Shown here one piece after another: positions 35,264-45,074 of a stretch of 64,000 nt of DNA. The stretch spans positions 1,268,501 to 1,332,500 of the forward strand of contig NZ_CP146016.1 of NCBI RefSeq assembly GCF_036967215.1, given 5' to 3'. The position numbers and the translations under genes were made by a program. Source of the stretch: Sulfolobus tengchongensis (GTDB lineage: Archaea > Thermoproteota > Thermoprotei_A > Sulfolobales > Sulfolobaceae). Each line of letters begins with the position of its first letter. The first letter of the stretch is position 1. The notes under the pieces are model-generated. The model was not told the origin of the DNA, did no database searches, and worked only from the letters and a program-made list of their open reading frames with translations.

Positions 35264-35500
35264 ACACTCCAATACTATCTTAAAATGCAACAAGAAGCAA
35301 TTAAGTAATTTTGTTTCTGAAGTATATGTCAAGTAAGAATCTAAAGTTAAAAAGTATCATCATTATTTAAAAATTAATTAATACCTTAAAATAACGTATA
35401 AGATAGTAGTGATCGTAGTTAATAATAGTGAACATTTACAATGGAATTTTAAAAATAAAATTTTTAAGGTTTGATGGTAAAGTAAAGCTAGGTAAGTAAG

Positions 35501-36475
35501 ATGGCTAAGGGTATACCAATCATCAAGCGTGACGATTTAATATTTGCGCTTAAGTTACTTAGAAAGATGAGAGATCCTAAGACCAGATTTGATGAGAAAG
35601 AGTTCGTTAAGAGTGGTAGAGATTATTTATTTAATTATGCTGAAAAAAATGTTGGTCCGTTAGACCCAAGTAGAAGAGCTTTCTTAAAGGGCATATTAAT
35701 AGGTATAGGAGCAGCAGCAGTACTAAGTGCAATCCCTGTAATTTCGTATTTGAATCAGCCAGAAATAAGCTTAAAACAGTTTCCTTGGATAATTATAGTT
35801 GATTCTAATGGAAATCCAATTAAAGCCTCACAAATTCCAGTTAATAGTCCAGAAATCTTATTATTCGAATATCCAATGCAAGGTGATATAACTTTTCTAT
35901 TAAATCTCGGTGACGAGAATAACAATCCAATTCAAGTTCCTCCGACTACCGTAGTAATACCAGAAAATGGTAAGACATATACATTCCCTGGTGGTGTGGG
36001 ACCTAATAAGTCAATTGTGGCATATTCCGCTATATGCCAACATTTAGGTTGTACACCACCGGAAATACACTTCTATCCTCCTCAATATATGAAAGTTGGA
36101 CTGCCTACTCCTAATTTCTTGCCACAAGTTGCATTACAAGCTGCACAACAAGCAAATGCTCCCGCTGTGATACATTGTGATTGTCATGGTTCTACATATG
36201 ATCCTTACCATGGGGCTGCAGTACTAACTGGACCAACTGTCAGACCGTTACCTTATGTGCAGTTATATTGGGATTCTAATACTGATTATTTGTACGCAAT
36301 AGGTATGAACTTAAATGCCCCCGTTATATTAGGAAGAACTAGTGATCTTTCTGGCTACGCGTATCTGTCTTCTTATGATGAATCAACTGGTTGTCCAAAA
36401 ATGTTGCTAAGTTCTAATCAAACTCCGAGCAACTGTTATACGAAGCTTCAGGATGATGGTAATACCTTTCAATAA
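35501..36475 (+). CDS. soxL: Rieske iron-sulfur protein
   Basis: 324 residues. A cytoplasmic N-terminal segment of about 58 residues precedes a Tat-like RRAFLKG motif and a membrane helix. The Rieske domain has CQHLGCTPP and HCDCHGSTYDPYHG as [2Fe-2S] ligand boxes, with a long insertion between them. It transfers electrons from caldariellaquinol toward the oxidase. It leads a plus-strand operon; AGGTAAG precedes the ATG. It is divergent from soxA, separated by element debris. Confidence 0.92.
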   Translation: MAKGIPIIKRDDLIFALKLLRKMRDPKTRFDEKEFVKSGRDYLFNYAEKNVGPLDPSRRAFLKGILIGIGAAAVLSAIPVISYLNQPEISLKQFPWIIIVDSNGNPIKASQIPVNSPEILLFEYPMQGDITFLLNLGDENNNPIQVPPTTVVIPENGKTYTFPGGVGPNKSIVAYSAICQHLGCTPPEIHFYPPQYMKVGLPTPNFLPQVALQAAQQANAPAVIHCDCHGSTYDPYHGAAVLTGPTVRPLPYVQLYWDSNTDYLYAIGMNLNAPVILGRTSDLSGYAYLSSYDESTGCPKMLLSSNQTPSNCYTKLQDDGNTFQ

Positions 36476-36478
36476 GAG

Positions 36479-36916
36479 GTGAAAATAATGGGAGCTATTG
36501 ATTTAATGTATCAAAAATACCTTGAAATGAGTAAAATGATGTCTAAAATGAACTATATTCCTGCGATAGCCTCTGGTGAAATAGCAATTTTGTTAATATT
36601 ATATGCCGGTGGTATGATGCTGGCTATTTATAATCTTCCTCTACAAGGAGTCCCATTAATAATGCATTTATATGGTGCAATTTTAGTTGCAGTATTAAGT
36701 GTTGGTTTATTGGCTGCTGCAGTTAGTTATAAGGACAAAGGGGCAATAATAATTTCATTTCTTAACGTTCTTTCTGTACTTTTCGCCGCGTTTATGGGTT
36801 CGTTTTATTTTGGCGGTTTTACAGACGTATCTTATCTATTTGAAATGGGTATGGGTTTTGTATTTGCACTTATAACCGCTTCAGGTTGTCTAATATATGG
36901 TATAAGAAGAGGGTGA
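36479..36916 (+). CDS. Four-helix membrane protein, soxL-linked
   Basis: 145 residues, four predicted membrane helices, starting 3 bp after the soxL stop, with an ORF pattern similar to the next gene: both have a His near the start of the second helix (MHLYGAI here, SHITLAM next) and similar C-terminal helices. It may be an accessory subunit of the soxL-linked respiratory complex. Not identified by family. The ATG at 36479 may actually be an internal choice; an ATG at 36488 follows AAGAGGTGAAAATA. Confidence 0.55.
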   Translation: MKIMGAIDLMYQKYLEMSKMMSKMNYIPAIASGEIAILLILYAGGMMLAIYNLPLQGVPLIMHLYGAILVAVLSVGLLAAAVSYKDKGAIIISFLNVLSVLFAAFMGSFYFGGFTDVSYLFEMGMGFVFALITASGCLIYGIRRG

Positions 36917-36918
36917 AC

Positions 36919-37323
36919 ATGATGGTAGTTTCTCAAGCTAGAATAAGACCTAGTAGGCTAATGTTATATATATCACTAGTTGAGACTGTTCTACTAGCAG
37001 GTCTATTCTATGCTGGAATTGCCACATTGTTTTATGATAAATTCCCATTAAACAGTTATAGTGAGGCGTTAATATTATCAAGTCACATAACACTCGCAAT
37101 GCTAGTAGGGTTTTTCGGAGCAGCAATGCTAGCTCAATCAGTTAGGGAAGGAATGAGGCAAGTATATATATTGTCCTTATTGAACCTATTATTTATAGGA
37201 ATAGCCGCAGCAGGTGGATTAGCATTTTATGGATTGATAAACCCAGATTATGCATATCTAATGGCGCTAGGATTCTTCGGATCGTTATTCTGCACTTCCT
37301 CGGTTCTGTTTTACGCAATTTAA
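36919..37323 (+). CDS. Four-helix membrane protein, paralogue of the preceding
   Basis: 134 residues from the ATG at 36919, chosen because GGGTGA lies 6 bp upstream; an upstream start at 36886 would overlap the previous gene by 31 bp. Four membrane helices. A weak similarity in helix order and a shared His in helix 2 suggest it arose by duplication of its neighbour. Together they may form a membrane heterodimer working with SoxL. T-rich sequence follows the stop. Confidence 0.55.
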   Translation: MMVVSQARIRPSRLMLYISLVETVLLAGLFYAGIATLFYDKFPLNSYSEALILSSHITLAMLVGFFGAAMLAQSVREGMRQVYILSLLNLLFIGIAAAGGLAFYGLINPDYAYLMALGFFGSLFCTSSVLFYAI

Positions 37324-37598
37324 TTTTTATTTATTTAAACTATAACGGATTTGTAAACTATCTTATTTTGAACGTTATTTTTGCTATGAAGAGGATGTGA
37401 AATAGTAACGTAAATTTTGAAAAACCCCATAATTCTGAGAATTCCCATCACACAAATTTCCGCTCATATAAGTAAAATCATAAACGTATTGAGAGAAATT
37501 TATGCTATACATCGTTTACAATTAATATCTCACAAAGCAGAATCGTTTTAACCTATTGTAACTTAGTACATTGTTCATAATAGGGAAAGGCAATTCTA

Positions 37599-38165
37599 TT
37601 ATCCTACTATTCCTTTTATATATTTAGCTAATACATAGCCTAAAAATACATTCATAGCTATAAACATTGAAACCCCTGCCAATGGAAGAGAAGAGGGCGA
37701 GTAAGGTGAGAATTTGAAGTCTAAATTTGAATATATTGGAAGTGATACAATAAATATTATAGCGAGAGCTGTATCTCCTAGCATCCAAAGTGCAAATAAG
37801 GTCACTTTTAGATAGAATTTCATGTATTTAATTGTGGATCCAGCTAAAATTCCTCCTACTAATAAGGTTATTTCCAATATCGCTCTAAATGTTATAAAAG
37901 CGGCTCCTAATGCAAAAAAATAAGGTAGATGCCAAATTATTGGAGGAATTAAGCCTAAAATCAGCGATATTAAATCTCCTTTAAAGTATCTATATCCAAT
38001 ATATATTCCAGAAAAATAGACTAAATAATGTGATATCATGTAGACTGCGGGCTCGTAAAATTCGATACTCTCAACGAAAGGATTTATAGCAATTACTAGA
38101 AGAATTATTGGAAGAATTAATGGCTTCAGTGTAATTTTCTGGTCCTTAATTAGATTTAGGATCAT
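37599..38165 (-). CDS. Membrane protein, DUF1404-like
   Basis: 188 residues, with six hydrophobic segments and no large loops. Two His occur in membrane segments (MISHYLVYFSG and IIWHLPYFFALG), a pattern I recall from DUF1404 membrane proteins of Sulfolobales. Function unknown; the His pair might bind haem. It is transcribed alone. Confidence 0.55.
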   Translation of the reverse strand: MILNLIKDQKITLKPLILPIILLVIAINPFVESIEFYEPAVYMISHYLVYFSGIYIGYRYFKGDLISLILGLIPPIIWHLPYFFALGAAFITFRAILEITLLVGGILAGSTIKYMKFYLKVTLFALWMLGDTALAIIFIVSLPIYSNLDFKFSPYSPSSLPLAGVSMFIAMNVFLGYVLAKYIKGIVG

Positions 38166-38467
38166 TATATATTGTATCGTATATTAGTTTAAGAGTTTTT
38201 GCTACATTTATGGTAAAGATCCTATGGGCGTTAAAAAGTTTTTATTGTAATAATAGCAGTATGATTTGAGTGATTAAACGAAATGGAATATCACAATTTA
38301 TCATCATTTTATATAGTCTATAAAATAAAAAAGTACAGAAAAAACTATGACATTTATTGTAATATATAATGCATATAAGGATTTCAGATATTTATATCTA
38401 TAACTTAACATCTTATATTATATATTCTCTCATAAACTTATTTATTTTTAATCATATACTTTTATTT

Positions 38468-39223
38468 ATGCTTAATATAGATCTTAGTGGGAAGGTATGT
38501 CTTATAACTGGTGGGACTTCTGGCATAGGATTAAAAACTGTTGATTTATTCACCAAGTTAAACGCAACGGTTTATGTTATAGACAAGAAGGAGGGAATTT
38601 TACCCAATAATGTCCATTTTGAAAAAGTAGATCTAGCTAATAGGAAAGAGCTATTGAATTTTATAGAATGGTATGAGAAAAATGTTGGAGAAATTCACGT
38701 ACTAATAAATAATGCATCTAGGAATTCTAGGTTCTCAGTTCTTGATACTACATTAGAGGAATGGGATGAAATGATAAATCTAAATTTAACTGCTCAATTT
38801 TTACTATCTAAAATGGCTGCCAGATTAATGATCAAGAACAAAACTAAGGGTAAAATAATTAATATTTCTGCTATACAATCTAAATTTCCTTTAGAAAATT
38901 CTTTCCCATATGTTACTACGAAGGGAGGGCAAATATCCATGAGTAGAAGTATGGCTGTTGATTTAGGCAAATATGGTATACAAGTTATTACAGTGCTACC
39001 AGGGTCAATTTACTCTAAAAATGACGAACCATCGCTAGATTTGGATAAAAGAGCGGCTACCTTGCTAGGAAGAATGGGAAGGACTTCTGAAATCGCATAT
39101 TTATTAGCATTTTTAGCTTCTGATCTAAATACGTTTATTATGGGAACAGAGATAGTAATTGATGGGGGAAGGTTAATAAGCCGAAAACCAGATCCAGAAG
39201 AAATAACAAAGGGCGAAATATAA
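38468..39223 (+). CDS. Short-chain dehydrogenase/reductase
   Basis: 251 residues from the ATG at 38468. An upstream in-frame ATG (38369) would add 33 non-family residues over what appears to be the promoter; a TATA-like TTTATTTTTAAT near 38440 fits a leaderless start at 38468. NAD(P) motif TGGTSGIG, the NNAS motif, and the catalytic Ser-Tyr-Lys (SAIQ ... PYVTTKGG) are intact. It oxidises or reduces a sugar or alcohol. The convergent neighbour is a sugar-acid dehydratase-like enzyme, so a sugar substrate is plausible. Confidence 0.85.
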   Translation: MLNIDLSGKVCLITGGTSGIGLKTVDLFTKLNATVYVIDKKEGILPNNVHFEKVDLANRKELLNFIEWYEKNVGEIHVLINNASRNSRFSVLDTTLEEWDEMINLNLTAQFLLSKMAARLMIKNKTKGKIINISAIQSKFPLENSFPYVTTKGGQISMSRSMAVDLGKYGIQVITVLPGSIYSKNDEPSLDLDKRAATLLGRMGRTSEIAYLLAFLASDLNTFIMGTEIVIDGGRLISRKPDPEEITKGEI

Positions 39224-39384
39224 TTGCAAAATTATAAAGAAAGCCTAATTGTTTTATAGTGAAAATACTTTAGTCTAGTTTTAAGTCTTCCCAAATTCGG
39301 TTTTACTCGTTCAAAAGGACAGAAGCCATTTCTTTATCTTATTCACTTTGTATGGTTCTTCCAAACTTACTTCCTCCTCTTGTA

Positions 39385-39408
39385 TAGTAAGATTTATTAC
39401 TAGACGCT
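39385..39408 (-). repeat. Solo IS110-end-like sequence
   Basis: Read on the minus strand, AGCGTCTAGTAATAAATC followed by TTACT resembles the IS110 outer end (AGCGTTCAGTAATAAATC TTTCT) with a few changes. It lies just past the dehydratase stop, inside a 31-codon minus-strand frame that I do not call. Confidence 0.4.
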
Positions 39409-39437
39409 TTGAAATGCACTACCCTTCTTGACATAGT

Positions 39438-40616
39438 TCATTCCTTCCATGTCCCCTTAACTACCCATACAGGCTCTTCTGGATTAAAGTATTCTTCCCC
39501 TTTGACTTTCAGCTCATCTAGCATTTTCTCATTAACATCAATTCCTATGCCTGGTCTTTCTGGTATTATAGCGTATCCATTATCCACTGGAGTACCATTA
39601 TATATTAAATCTTTCTTCCATTGAGGGAACCAATCATAAAAGGATTCTTGTATAAGGAAGTTAGGTATAAACGCATCAAATTGTAATGTAACTGCATTTA
39701 ATACTGGTCCTTGCGCATTATGGAAAGCCATTAGCACATCAAAAGCTTCAGCGATCCCCACTACTTTTTTCGTCTCAGTTACTCCACCAATTCTATATAA
39801 ATCAGCTTGTAAATAATCAACCAACCCCTCTTTCATAAAGTACAATGCCTGATTCTTATTTATGATCCTCTCGCCTAAGGCTACCTTTAAATTAACACTA
39901 GATCTATATTTTTTAAGTCCCTCAATATCTTCTGGATGCACAGGTTCTTCCATAAATAATGGGTGATATTTTTCTAATCTTTTAGCTATCATAATTGCGG
40001 AGTTAGCGTTGAATCTGCCATGATGCTCTATCAAAATATCAACGTTATCACCGACGGCTTCTCTAACAGCCTTTACTCTTTCCTCAGCTATATCTAAGCC
40101 TTTTTTAGAGATATCGTTAAAATGAGGACCAAATGGGTCGAACTTCAATGCTCTATAACCCTTCTTTACTACTTCCTTAGCCTTCTCTGCAAAATCCTCT
40201 GGAGTTACGCAATTCTGATACCAACCATTAGCATATACAAGTATTTTGTCTCTTGTTTTGCCACCCAATAGTTTGTAAATTGGAGCACCAAGCTCTTTTC
40301 CTATTATATCCCATGAAGCTATGTCAACTGCACTGTAAGCAGTTGTTGATTCTAAAGAAATGCTTAGATTGAAATCATGTTTATACCACTCTAATCTATT
40401 CTTTTCTACATTGAATACATCACTACCCTTCAATACCTTATTTATCTTCTTAACGAAATTTACAACTGCTTCTGCTCTCAAAGCGCTTACGGTCTCTCCC
40501 CAACCTACTTTTCCATCTGTAGTAGTAACCTTAACCAATACCATTAAAGATGCCCATTGTGCGCTAGTTACTTCCTTCCCCAAAAGGTATGCATCTATTT
40601 CGGAAATTTTTGTCAT
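39438..40616 (-). CDS. Enolase-superfamily sugar acid dehydratase (gluconate dehydratase-like)
   Basis: 392 residues from the ATG at 40616; the frame is open to 40655, but TATA-like sequence near 40645 supports the inner start. It is closely similar to the Sulfolobus gluconate/galactonate dehydratase, including [28 protein letters not shown] and [10 protein letters not shown]. Metal ligands are expected in ILIEHHG, FMEEPV and ALGERI; a His lies in AFHNAQG. Substrate may differ from gluconate: the C-terminal third diverges. Confidence 0.85.
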   Translation of the reverse strand: MTKISEIDAYLLGKEVTSAQWASLMVLVKVTTTDGKVGWGETVSALRAEAVVNFVKKINKVLKGSDVFNVEKNRLEWYKHDFNLSISLESTTAYSAVDIASWDIIGKELGAPIYKLLGGKTRDKILVYANGWYQNCVTPEDFAEKAKEVVKKGYRALKFDPFGPHFNDISKKGLDIAEERVKAVREAVGDNVDILIEHHGRFNANSAIMIAKRLEKYHPLFMEEPVHPEDIEGLKKYRSSVNLKVALGERIINKNQALYFMKEGLVDYLQADLYRIGGVTETKKVVGIAEAFDVLMAFHNAQGPVLNAVTLQFDAFIPNFLIQESFYDWFPQWKKDLIYNGTPVDNGYAIIPERPGIGIDVNEKMLDELKVKGEEYFNPEEPVWVVKGTWKE

Positions 40617-40678
40617 GTACGTAACTTTTGAAGTTTGGAAAATAAACTTTATCACTTAGGGAGGAATTAAGATAATTT

Positions 40679-41158
40679 GTGAAAAGAAGTAAAATAGCGT
40701 TATTTCTCTCCTTAGCTATATTGATTATAGGTGTTTCGATTCTTTCTTTTACCTACTTCTATTCATCTTTAGTAGTGTATAAAATGCAAGATGAGTTTTC
40801 CCTAGCAGAGGCCAGTGCGCAAGGTTTTTCGATTCATGTTAGAGAGTATGATACGATTTCAATCGAAGGTACTTCAAGTAACCCTGTTGACATATACATT
40901 ATAGGTCTTGAGCCCCAACAAGTTGCAAGTGGCGTTAATTCCTTCCATATCATATACACATCGCCAATTTCTGGCAATTTATATATACAGTTTAGGACAT
41001 TGCCTTACACTAATTTGACCTCAATATCATTTACTATAGAAGTTTTTAATTCGTGGTTTTCTGGTATTGGTTACACGTCTTCAATTTTATTCATAATTAT
41101 TGGTTTGATAGTTATGGGTTACTATTTACAAATAAGAAGTGGGAAGGGAAGAAGATGA
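40679..41158 (+). CDS. Membrane-anchored protein, unknown
   Basis: 159 residues from a GTG. One N-terminal membrane helix (about 7-29), a beta-rich domain of about 90 residues and a second helix near the C-terminus (about 131-150) before a basic tail. The central domain probably lies outside the cell. The stop overlaps the next start (ATGA), so the two are coupled. Family not recognised. Confidence 0.55.
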   Translation: MKRSKIALFLSLAILIIGVSILSFTYFYSSLVVYKMQDEFSLAEASAQGFSIHVREYDTISIEGTSSNPVDIYIIGLEPQQVASGVNSFHIIYTSPISGNLYIQFRTLPYTNLTSISFTIEVFNSWFSGIGYTSSILFIIIGLIVMGYYLQIRSGKGRR

Positions 41159-41667
41159 AACTATTACCTTTTTATGACGTTAATGGCATTTTTATAGATG
41201 CATATTTTCTTGACAAAATATCTAAACCTTATCTTAGAATATTGCTAGTAAGGTCTGATGTTTCTCCAATTGAATCTAACGGAAATGGGCTTCAACCAAT
41301 TCCATTACCCAAAGTAATTGAATTGCTTAAAGAGGGCTATGAAAGTCTAAAGCAATTAAAGGAGAAAGAAAGGCTAGACACAACTGATTATCTTTTATCT
41401 ATTCTATACAACTCTGGATACTATTTCAAAAAAAGGGAGAAGGAGATTACCTTATCTTCCCTTGCTAGGATATACGGATTGGCATACAAAATGGTGTTGG
41501 AAAAATTACAGACTACGTTTCCTAACGTAAATTTACGTTTTGTAAGAATTTCTGTTTTCGATAATAAAATTATGATAAATGATAAGGAAGATCCTACATA
41601 TACTAATCTTTTTAACTCTGATACCAATTTCAAGAAAGCTATTTTAGATTCCTTATCTGAATTATAG
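41155..41667 (+). CDS. Hypothetical protein coupled to the preceding gene
   Basis: 170 residues starting at the ATG that overlaps the upstream stop; the longer open frame from 41053 would overlap 100 bp of the preceding gene. Soluble, alpha/beta, with a helix-rich centre (LLKEGYESLKQLKEKERLD). No motif recognised. Its 3' end overlaps a small convergent gene by 29 bp. Confidence 0.55.
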   Translation: MKLLPFYDVNGIFIDAYFLDKISKPYLRILLVRSDVSPIESNGNGLQPIPLPKVIELLKEGYESLKQLKEKERLDTTDYLLSILYNSGYYFKKREKEITLSSLARIYGLAYKMVLEKLQTTFPNVNLRFVRISVFDNKIMINDKEDPTYTNLFNSDTNFKKAILDSLSEL

Positions 41668-41809
41668 AGTAAACAATGATAAATATGGATAGGAGTAAAA
41701 CAACTATTTGAGGAAATAACGTACTCTCACTTCTATATATGATTAGAGAGAATAAGTCAAGGAACAGTAATGTATACCCTACAGCCAGTAAGGTTCTGTA
41801 GGCTTCCAT
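41639..41809 (-). CDS. Small two-helix membrane protein downstream of ABC permease
   Basis: 56 residues (MEAYRTLLAVGYTLL...), two hydrophobic helices separated by a short polar turn (YRSESTLFPQ). Its ATG overlaps the permease stop as TAATG, a strong sign of translational coupling. It may be a small subunit of the transporter, or a conserved membrane micro-protein. It is too short for standard thresholds and convergent-overlaps the neighbour on the plus strand. Confidence 0.55.
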   Translation of the reverse strand: MEAYRTLLAVGYTLLFLDLFSLIIYRSESTLFPQIVVLLLSIFIIVYSIIQIRNLK

Positions 41810-42810
41810 TAATCTTCACCCACCTTAGCTCTGGGATCTAGGAAAGAATACGTTAGGTCAGCTATCAAGTTTCCAATTACCACTGCAGCAATAATTATAA
41901 TAAATACTCCCATTTCCGTTGGATAATCATTTGAGGTTATTGCGTTAATCAGTAATAGACCTACTCCTGGATACGAGAATGTTTGCTCTACAAATACCGA
42001 ACCACTAAATGAAAAACCAATTGCTATTATTAAACTAGTATAAAGAGGCAGTATCGCATTTTTTCCTATGTACTTCTTCTCTATGATATCCTTTTTTATT
42101 CCAGAAATTTCAGCAAAGTTAACGAAATCCTCACCAAGCACATAAATTGTATTTGCTCTCATCTGTAATATCCATCCTACTAAGTTAACTAGGGTTAGAG
42201 TAACAATGGGCAATAAAGCGTGATATAATACGCTGATTATAAAGGGCAAGTTCAATCCTGGAGTCACATTTATACTATAAGCACCTCCAGTAGGTAGTAC
42301 ATGAAAAGTAAATCCTAGAATGTAAACTAGTAAGACAGCATATATGTAAACCGGTATTGATCTTAATATAGATAAGGAAACTGTTGTTGCGGAGTCAGCT
42401 TTGCTGCCTCTTATATATCCTAACTTTTGTCCTATTCTTATACCCAAGAAGAAACTTATTAGAAGCGATGTAACTACTATAAATAATGTCCATGGTAGTG
42501 CAGAGGCAATTAATTGAGTTACGGGGACGTCACTTATTATTGATACTCCTAAGTTTCCGTGTAATACATTTGAAATATAATTTACAGCGTTGATAATAGG
42601 ATTTCCATGAGGTCTGAGGGTATTTAGATATTGTATTAGCGAGGCGTATAATGCAGGTTTTTGTGCAAAATCTTGTGGGCTTATAAACTGCATTATGTAA
42701 TTTGCGGGTGAATAAGGAGAAAATTCTAGTAAAGCCCAGCTTATGACTATAGTTACAAATATAGCTAATATTGCTGATGCTAATCTCCTAATTAACCATT
42801 TATAATTCAT
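41809..42810 (-). CDS. Dipeptide/oligosaccharide ABC transporter permease (DppB-like)
   Basis: 333 residues with six membrane helices and a binding-protein-dependent transport signature near ILQMRANTIYVLGEDFVNFAEISGIKK, the EAA loop that contacts the ATPases. It belongs to the Opp/Dpp class, which in Sulfolobus also imports sugars. The gene is divergent from the binding protein gene and pairs with the permease at 45075-45944. Confidence 0.9.
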   Translation of the reverse strand: MNYKWLIRRLASAILAIFVTIVISWALLEFSPYSPANYIMQFISPQDFAQKPALYASLIQYLNTLRPHGNPIINAVNYISNVLHGNLGVSIISDVPVTQLIASALPWTLFIVVTSLLISFFLGIRIGQKLGYIRGSKADSATTVSLSILRSIPVYIYAVLLVYILGFTFHVLPTGGAYSINVTPGLNLPFIISVLYHALLPIVTLTLVNLVGWILQMRANTIYVLGEDFVNFAEISGIKKDIIEKKYIGKNAILPLYTSLIIAIGFSFSGSVFVEQTFSYPGVGLLLINAITSNDYPTEMGVFIIIIAAVVIGNLIADLTYSFLDPRAKVGED

Positions 42811-42906
42811 ATGTTACTATTATTTTTTAATCAAATATAAGCGTTTCCATTAGGCTAATTAACGTTTGAATAAACTTTATTAGTATGAAAAACTTAATTA
42901 ATATTT

Positions 42907-44997
42907 ATGCGGAAGGAGTTAGTATTAGAGTTAGGTATAATACTCTCTATATCCGTAATGCTCTTCTCATTAAGTGGAGCTATAATATCAACGTCACAAA
43001 CTTCTGCACTTCCATCTACACTTACTCTATCCTGGTATAATTCTAACATAATTGGGTATTCTTCACTTTCAACTTATAATCCCAACATATTTGCAGGAGG
43101 TTTAGGAGGTTCATTTTATGGTCTTCTTTATGCGTATTCAGCAATAGTTAATGTCACTAATTCTCAAATGATACCAGTGATAGTAGTCTCATGGAACTTT
43201 TCTCCACCTAATTGGCAACAAGTATGGCAAAAGCAGCCTATTAACGTTACATTAATTATAAGGAATGATACAGGGTGGAGTAATGGTCAACCACTAACTG
43301 CTTATGACCTTATGGCAACATGCCTAGTATTGGATATGTTTGGAGCTCCTCCGTTCCCTAATTACACTGTTATTAATAATTACACATTGGTTGAAACCTG
43401 GCCTAAAGGTCAATTATCACCTATATTGTATACATGTACGCTTATAAATACAGCAGGATTAGGTGAAGTTGCAATTATAATACCCTATCAAATATGGAAA
43501 CCCATAATAAATCAGATTTTAGGTAATTGGACAAAGATACAGAATACCAGTGATATGAAACTGGCTCAACAAATTATTAATAACATACGTAATGAAATTA
43601 AGAATTTTAAGCCTAACGCAGCAACCTATCCATATGATGGTCCATTTTACTTATCTCAATTAACATCTAGTGAAATAGTTCTAAATAAGAATCCTTACTA
43701 TTATGACGCAAAATATATACCATTTAATCAAGTTGTGATATACCAATATGGCCAAGCAGACTTAGCTGCTGCGGCAATAACTGGTCAGCAAGTATCAATA
43801 GATTGGTCTGGCCTAACTGGATTATCTCCTACACAACTAGAGAGTCTACCAACTACTCTCGAACTGATCAAAATACCTCAGACTTTCGGATGGGGTATAG
43901 CATTTAATCTGAAGAATCCTTGGCTTAGATATTATCAGGTTAGAGCTGCAATTGCATACATACTGAATAGGTCAGCAATAGCGGCAGTAGGAGGGCCTTT
44001 AACGTCTCCGGTAAGTATTCCTAATGCAATTCCTAATGTATCGTATTATTCATTTATGACATCACCACAATATTACTCTTCGTTAAATCCGTATAACACT
44101 AACTTGACAAAAGCTGCACAATTACTAGAAAGTGTAGGGTTTTATCAAAAATCTGGAGTTTGGTATACTCCAAATGGCACGCCATTTACTCTAATTTTAA
44201 GTGCAGGTAGTCCACCTACTCAGGCTTTAGCGATGATGGAGGAGGTACAAAAGGAACTTCAAGAATTTGGTATTAATGTGCAGTTACATATATATACTGT
44301 GGTAAGCCAGTGGCATCAAGCATGGCAAAATGGAACAGGTTACGATTTATGGTTCGAAAATTGGGGTAGTTCATATTCTCCTGACACTGCCCCATGGAGT
44401 TTAGTACTTTCATATTTTGGTGGATATCCATGGAATGTGACTCAATGGGATGAAAATATTACATTGCCTAATGGTACTGTAATAGACTTTTATAAGTTAC
44501 TTCAAGAAACTGAGTCTCCAAATAGTACACAACAATTGGTACAAGCTAATCAAGAATTATCATACTATATGAATCAATATTTGCTTCCGATATTACCGTT
44601 AGTATCTGTAGAGAATTACGTGATTGTTAATCCATCATTACTTATAGCTGCACCACCCGCTAATTCATGGATATGGGAAGAGGCACAGTATGGAATAGGT
44701 GGTACCGCAATGGTACAAGCTCTTATTGACTATTGGTATGTCCCACTTTATAAAAGTACTATAGTAACTACTACTTCAGTTACAACGACAACAACTTCAG
44801 TGACTACTACCACTTCTGTCACAACTACCTCGGTAGCTACATCTACCACTACTGTTACAACAACTTCAACGTTAATAACCCCGACTACTGTTACAACAGC
44901 AGTTTCATCTATTCCAATTATTCCGATTGTCATTGCTGTAGTTATCATTATCATTGTTATTATTGTGGCTGTACTGCTACTTATGAGAAGAAGATAA
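42907..44997 (+). CDS. ABC transporter substrate-binding protein, Opp/Dpp type
   Basis: 696 residues. An N-terminal hydrophobic signal (about 7-28), an SBP_bac_5 domain with WSNGQPLTAYDL and GPFYLSQLTSSEIVLNKNPYY, then a Thr/Ser-rich linker (about 618-670) and a C-terminal membrane helix followed by RRR. This signal plus C-terminal anchor is the standard form of Sulfolobus di/oligopeptide-class binding proteins, which can bind oligosaccharides. Flanking NagA-like and GH116 genes suggest a beta-linked sugar substrate. TATA-like sequence lies about 25 bp upstream. Confidence 0.9.
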   Translation: MRKELVLELGIILSISVMLFSLSGAIISTSQTSALPSTLTLSWYNSNIIGYSSLSTYNPNIFAGGLGGSFYGLLYAYSAIVNVTNSQMIPVIVVSWNFSPPNWQQVWQKQPINVTLIIRNDTGWSNGQPLTAYDLMATCLVLDMFGAPPFPNYTVINNYTLVETWPKGQLSPILYTCTLINTAGLGEVAIIIPYQIWKPIINQILGNWTKIQNTSDMKLAQQIINNIRNEIKNFKPNAATYPYDGPFYLSQLTSSEIVLNKNPYYYDAKYIPFNQVVIYQYGQADLAAAAITGQQVSIDWSGLTGLSPTQLESLPTTLELIKIPQTFGWGIAFNLKNPWLRYYQVRAAIAYILNRSAIAAVGGPLTSPVSIPNAIPNVSYYSFMTSPQYYSSLNPYNTNLTKAAQLLESVGFYQKSGVWYTPNGTPFTLILSAGSPPTQALAMMEEVQKELQEFGINVQLHIYTVVSQWHQAWQNGTGYDLWFENWGSSYSPDTAPWSLVLSYFGGYPWNVTQWDENITLPNGTVIDFYKLLQETESPNSTQQLVQANQELSYYMNQYLLPILPLVSVENYVIVNPSLLIAAPPANSWIWEEAQYGIGGTAMVQALIDYWYVPLYKSTIVTTTSVTTTTTSVTTTTSVTTTSVATSTTTVTTTSTLITPTTVTTAVSSIPIIPIVIAVVIIIIVIIVAVLLLMRRR

Positions 44998-45039
44998 AGT
45001 AATAATGTTGTGTAGAGATATAATAAGAAGTAATTCCTT

Positions 45040-45063
45040 CATTTTTTTTTTTAAATTTTTTCT
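45040..45063 (+). terminator. T-run terminator after the binding-protein gene
   Basis: An uninterrupted run of 11 T at 45042-45052 and a second T-run just after, between convergent genes. Confidence 0.55.
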
Positions 45064-45074
45064 CAAAATAAATG

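Larger units (their letters stand above)
34000..35480. other. Gene-poor region between soxA and soxL with mobile debris
   Basis: Nearly 1.5 kb. A TATA-like TTTATAAGC for soxA is near 34020 (minus strand). Further right are a solo IS110-end repeat (34402-34424) and a 416-bp TIR-bearing element (34848-35263). An open frame of 102 codons on the minus strand at 34267-34575 overlaps the IS110 remnant and has no coding signature. The soxL promoter lies at about 35455-35470. Confidence 0.55.

Noticed and set aside
38369-38467. N-terminal extension of the SDR gene
   Set aside because: The added 33 residues are unlike SDR sequence and cover the likely TATA box; the start at 38468 fits the family.
39320-39434. 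31-codon minus-strand frame after the dehydratase gene
   Set aside because: Very short, no RBS, and it overlaps IS110-end-like sequence.
44748-44954. 68-codon minus-strand frame rich in Val and Thr
   Set aside because: It is the complement of the Thr-rich linker of the binding protein, so it is a shadow of a low-complexity repeat.
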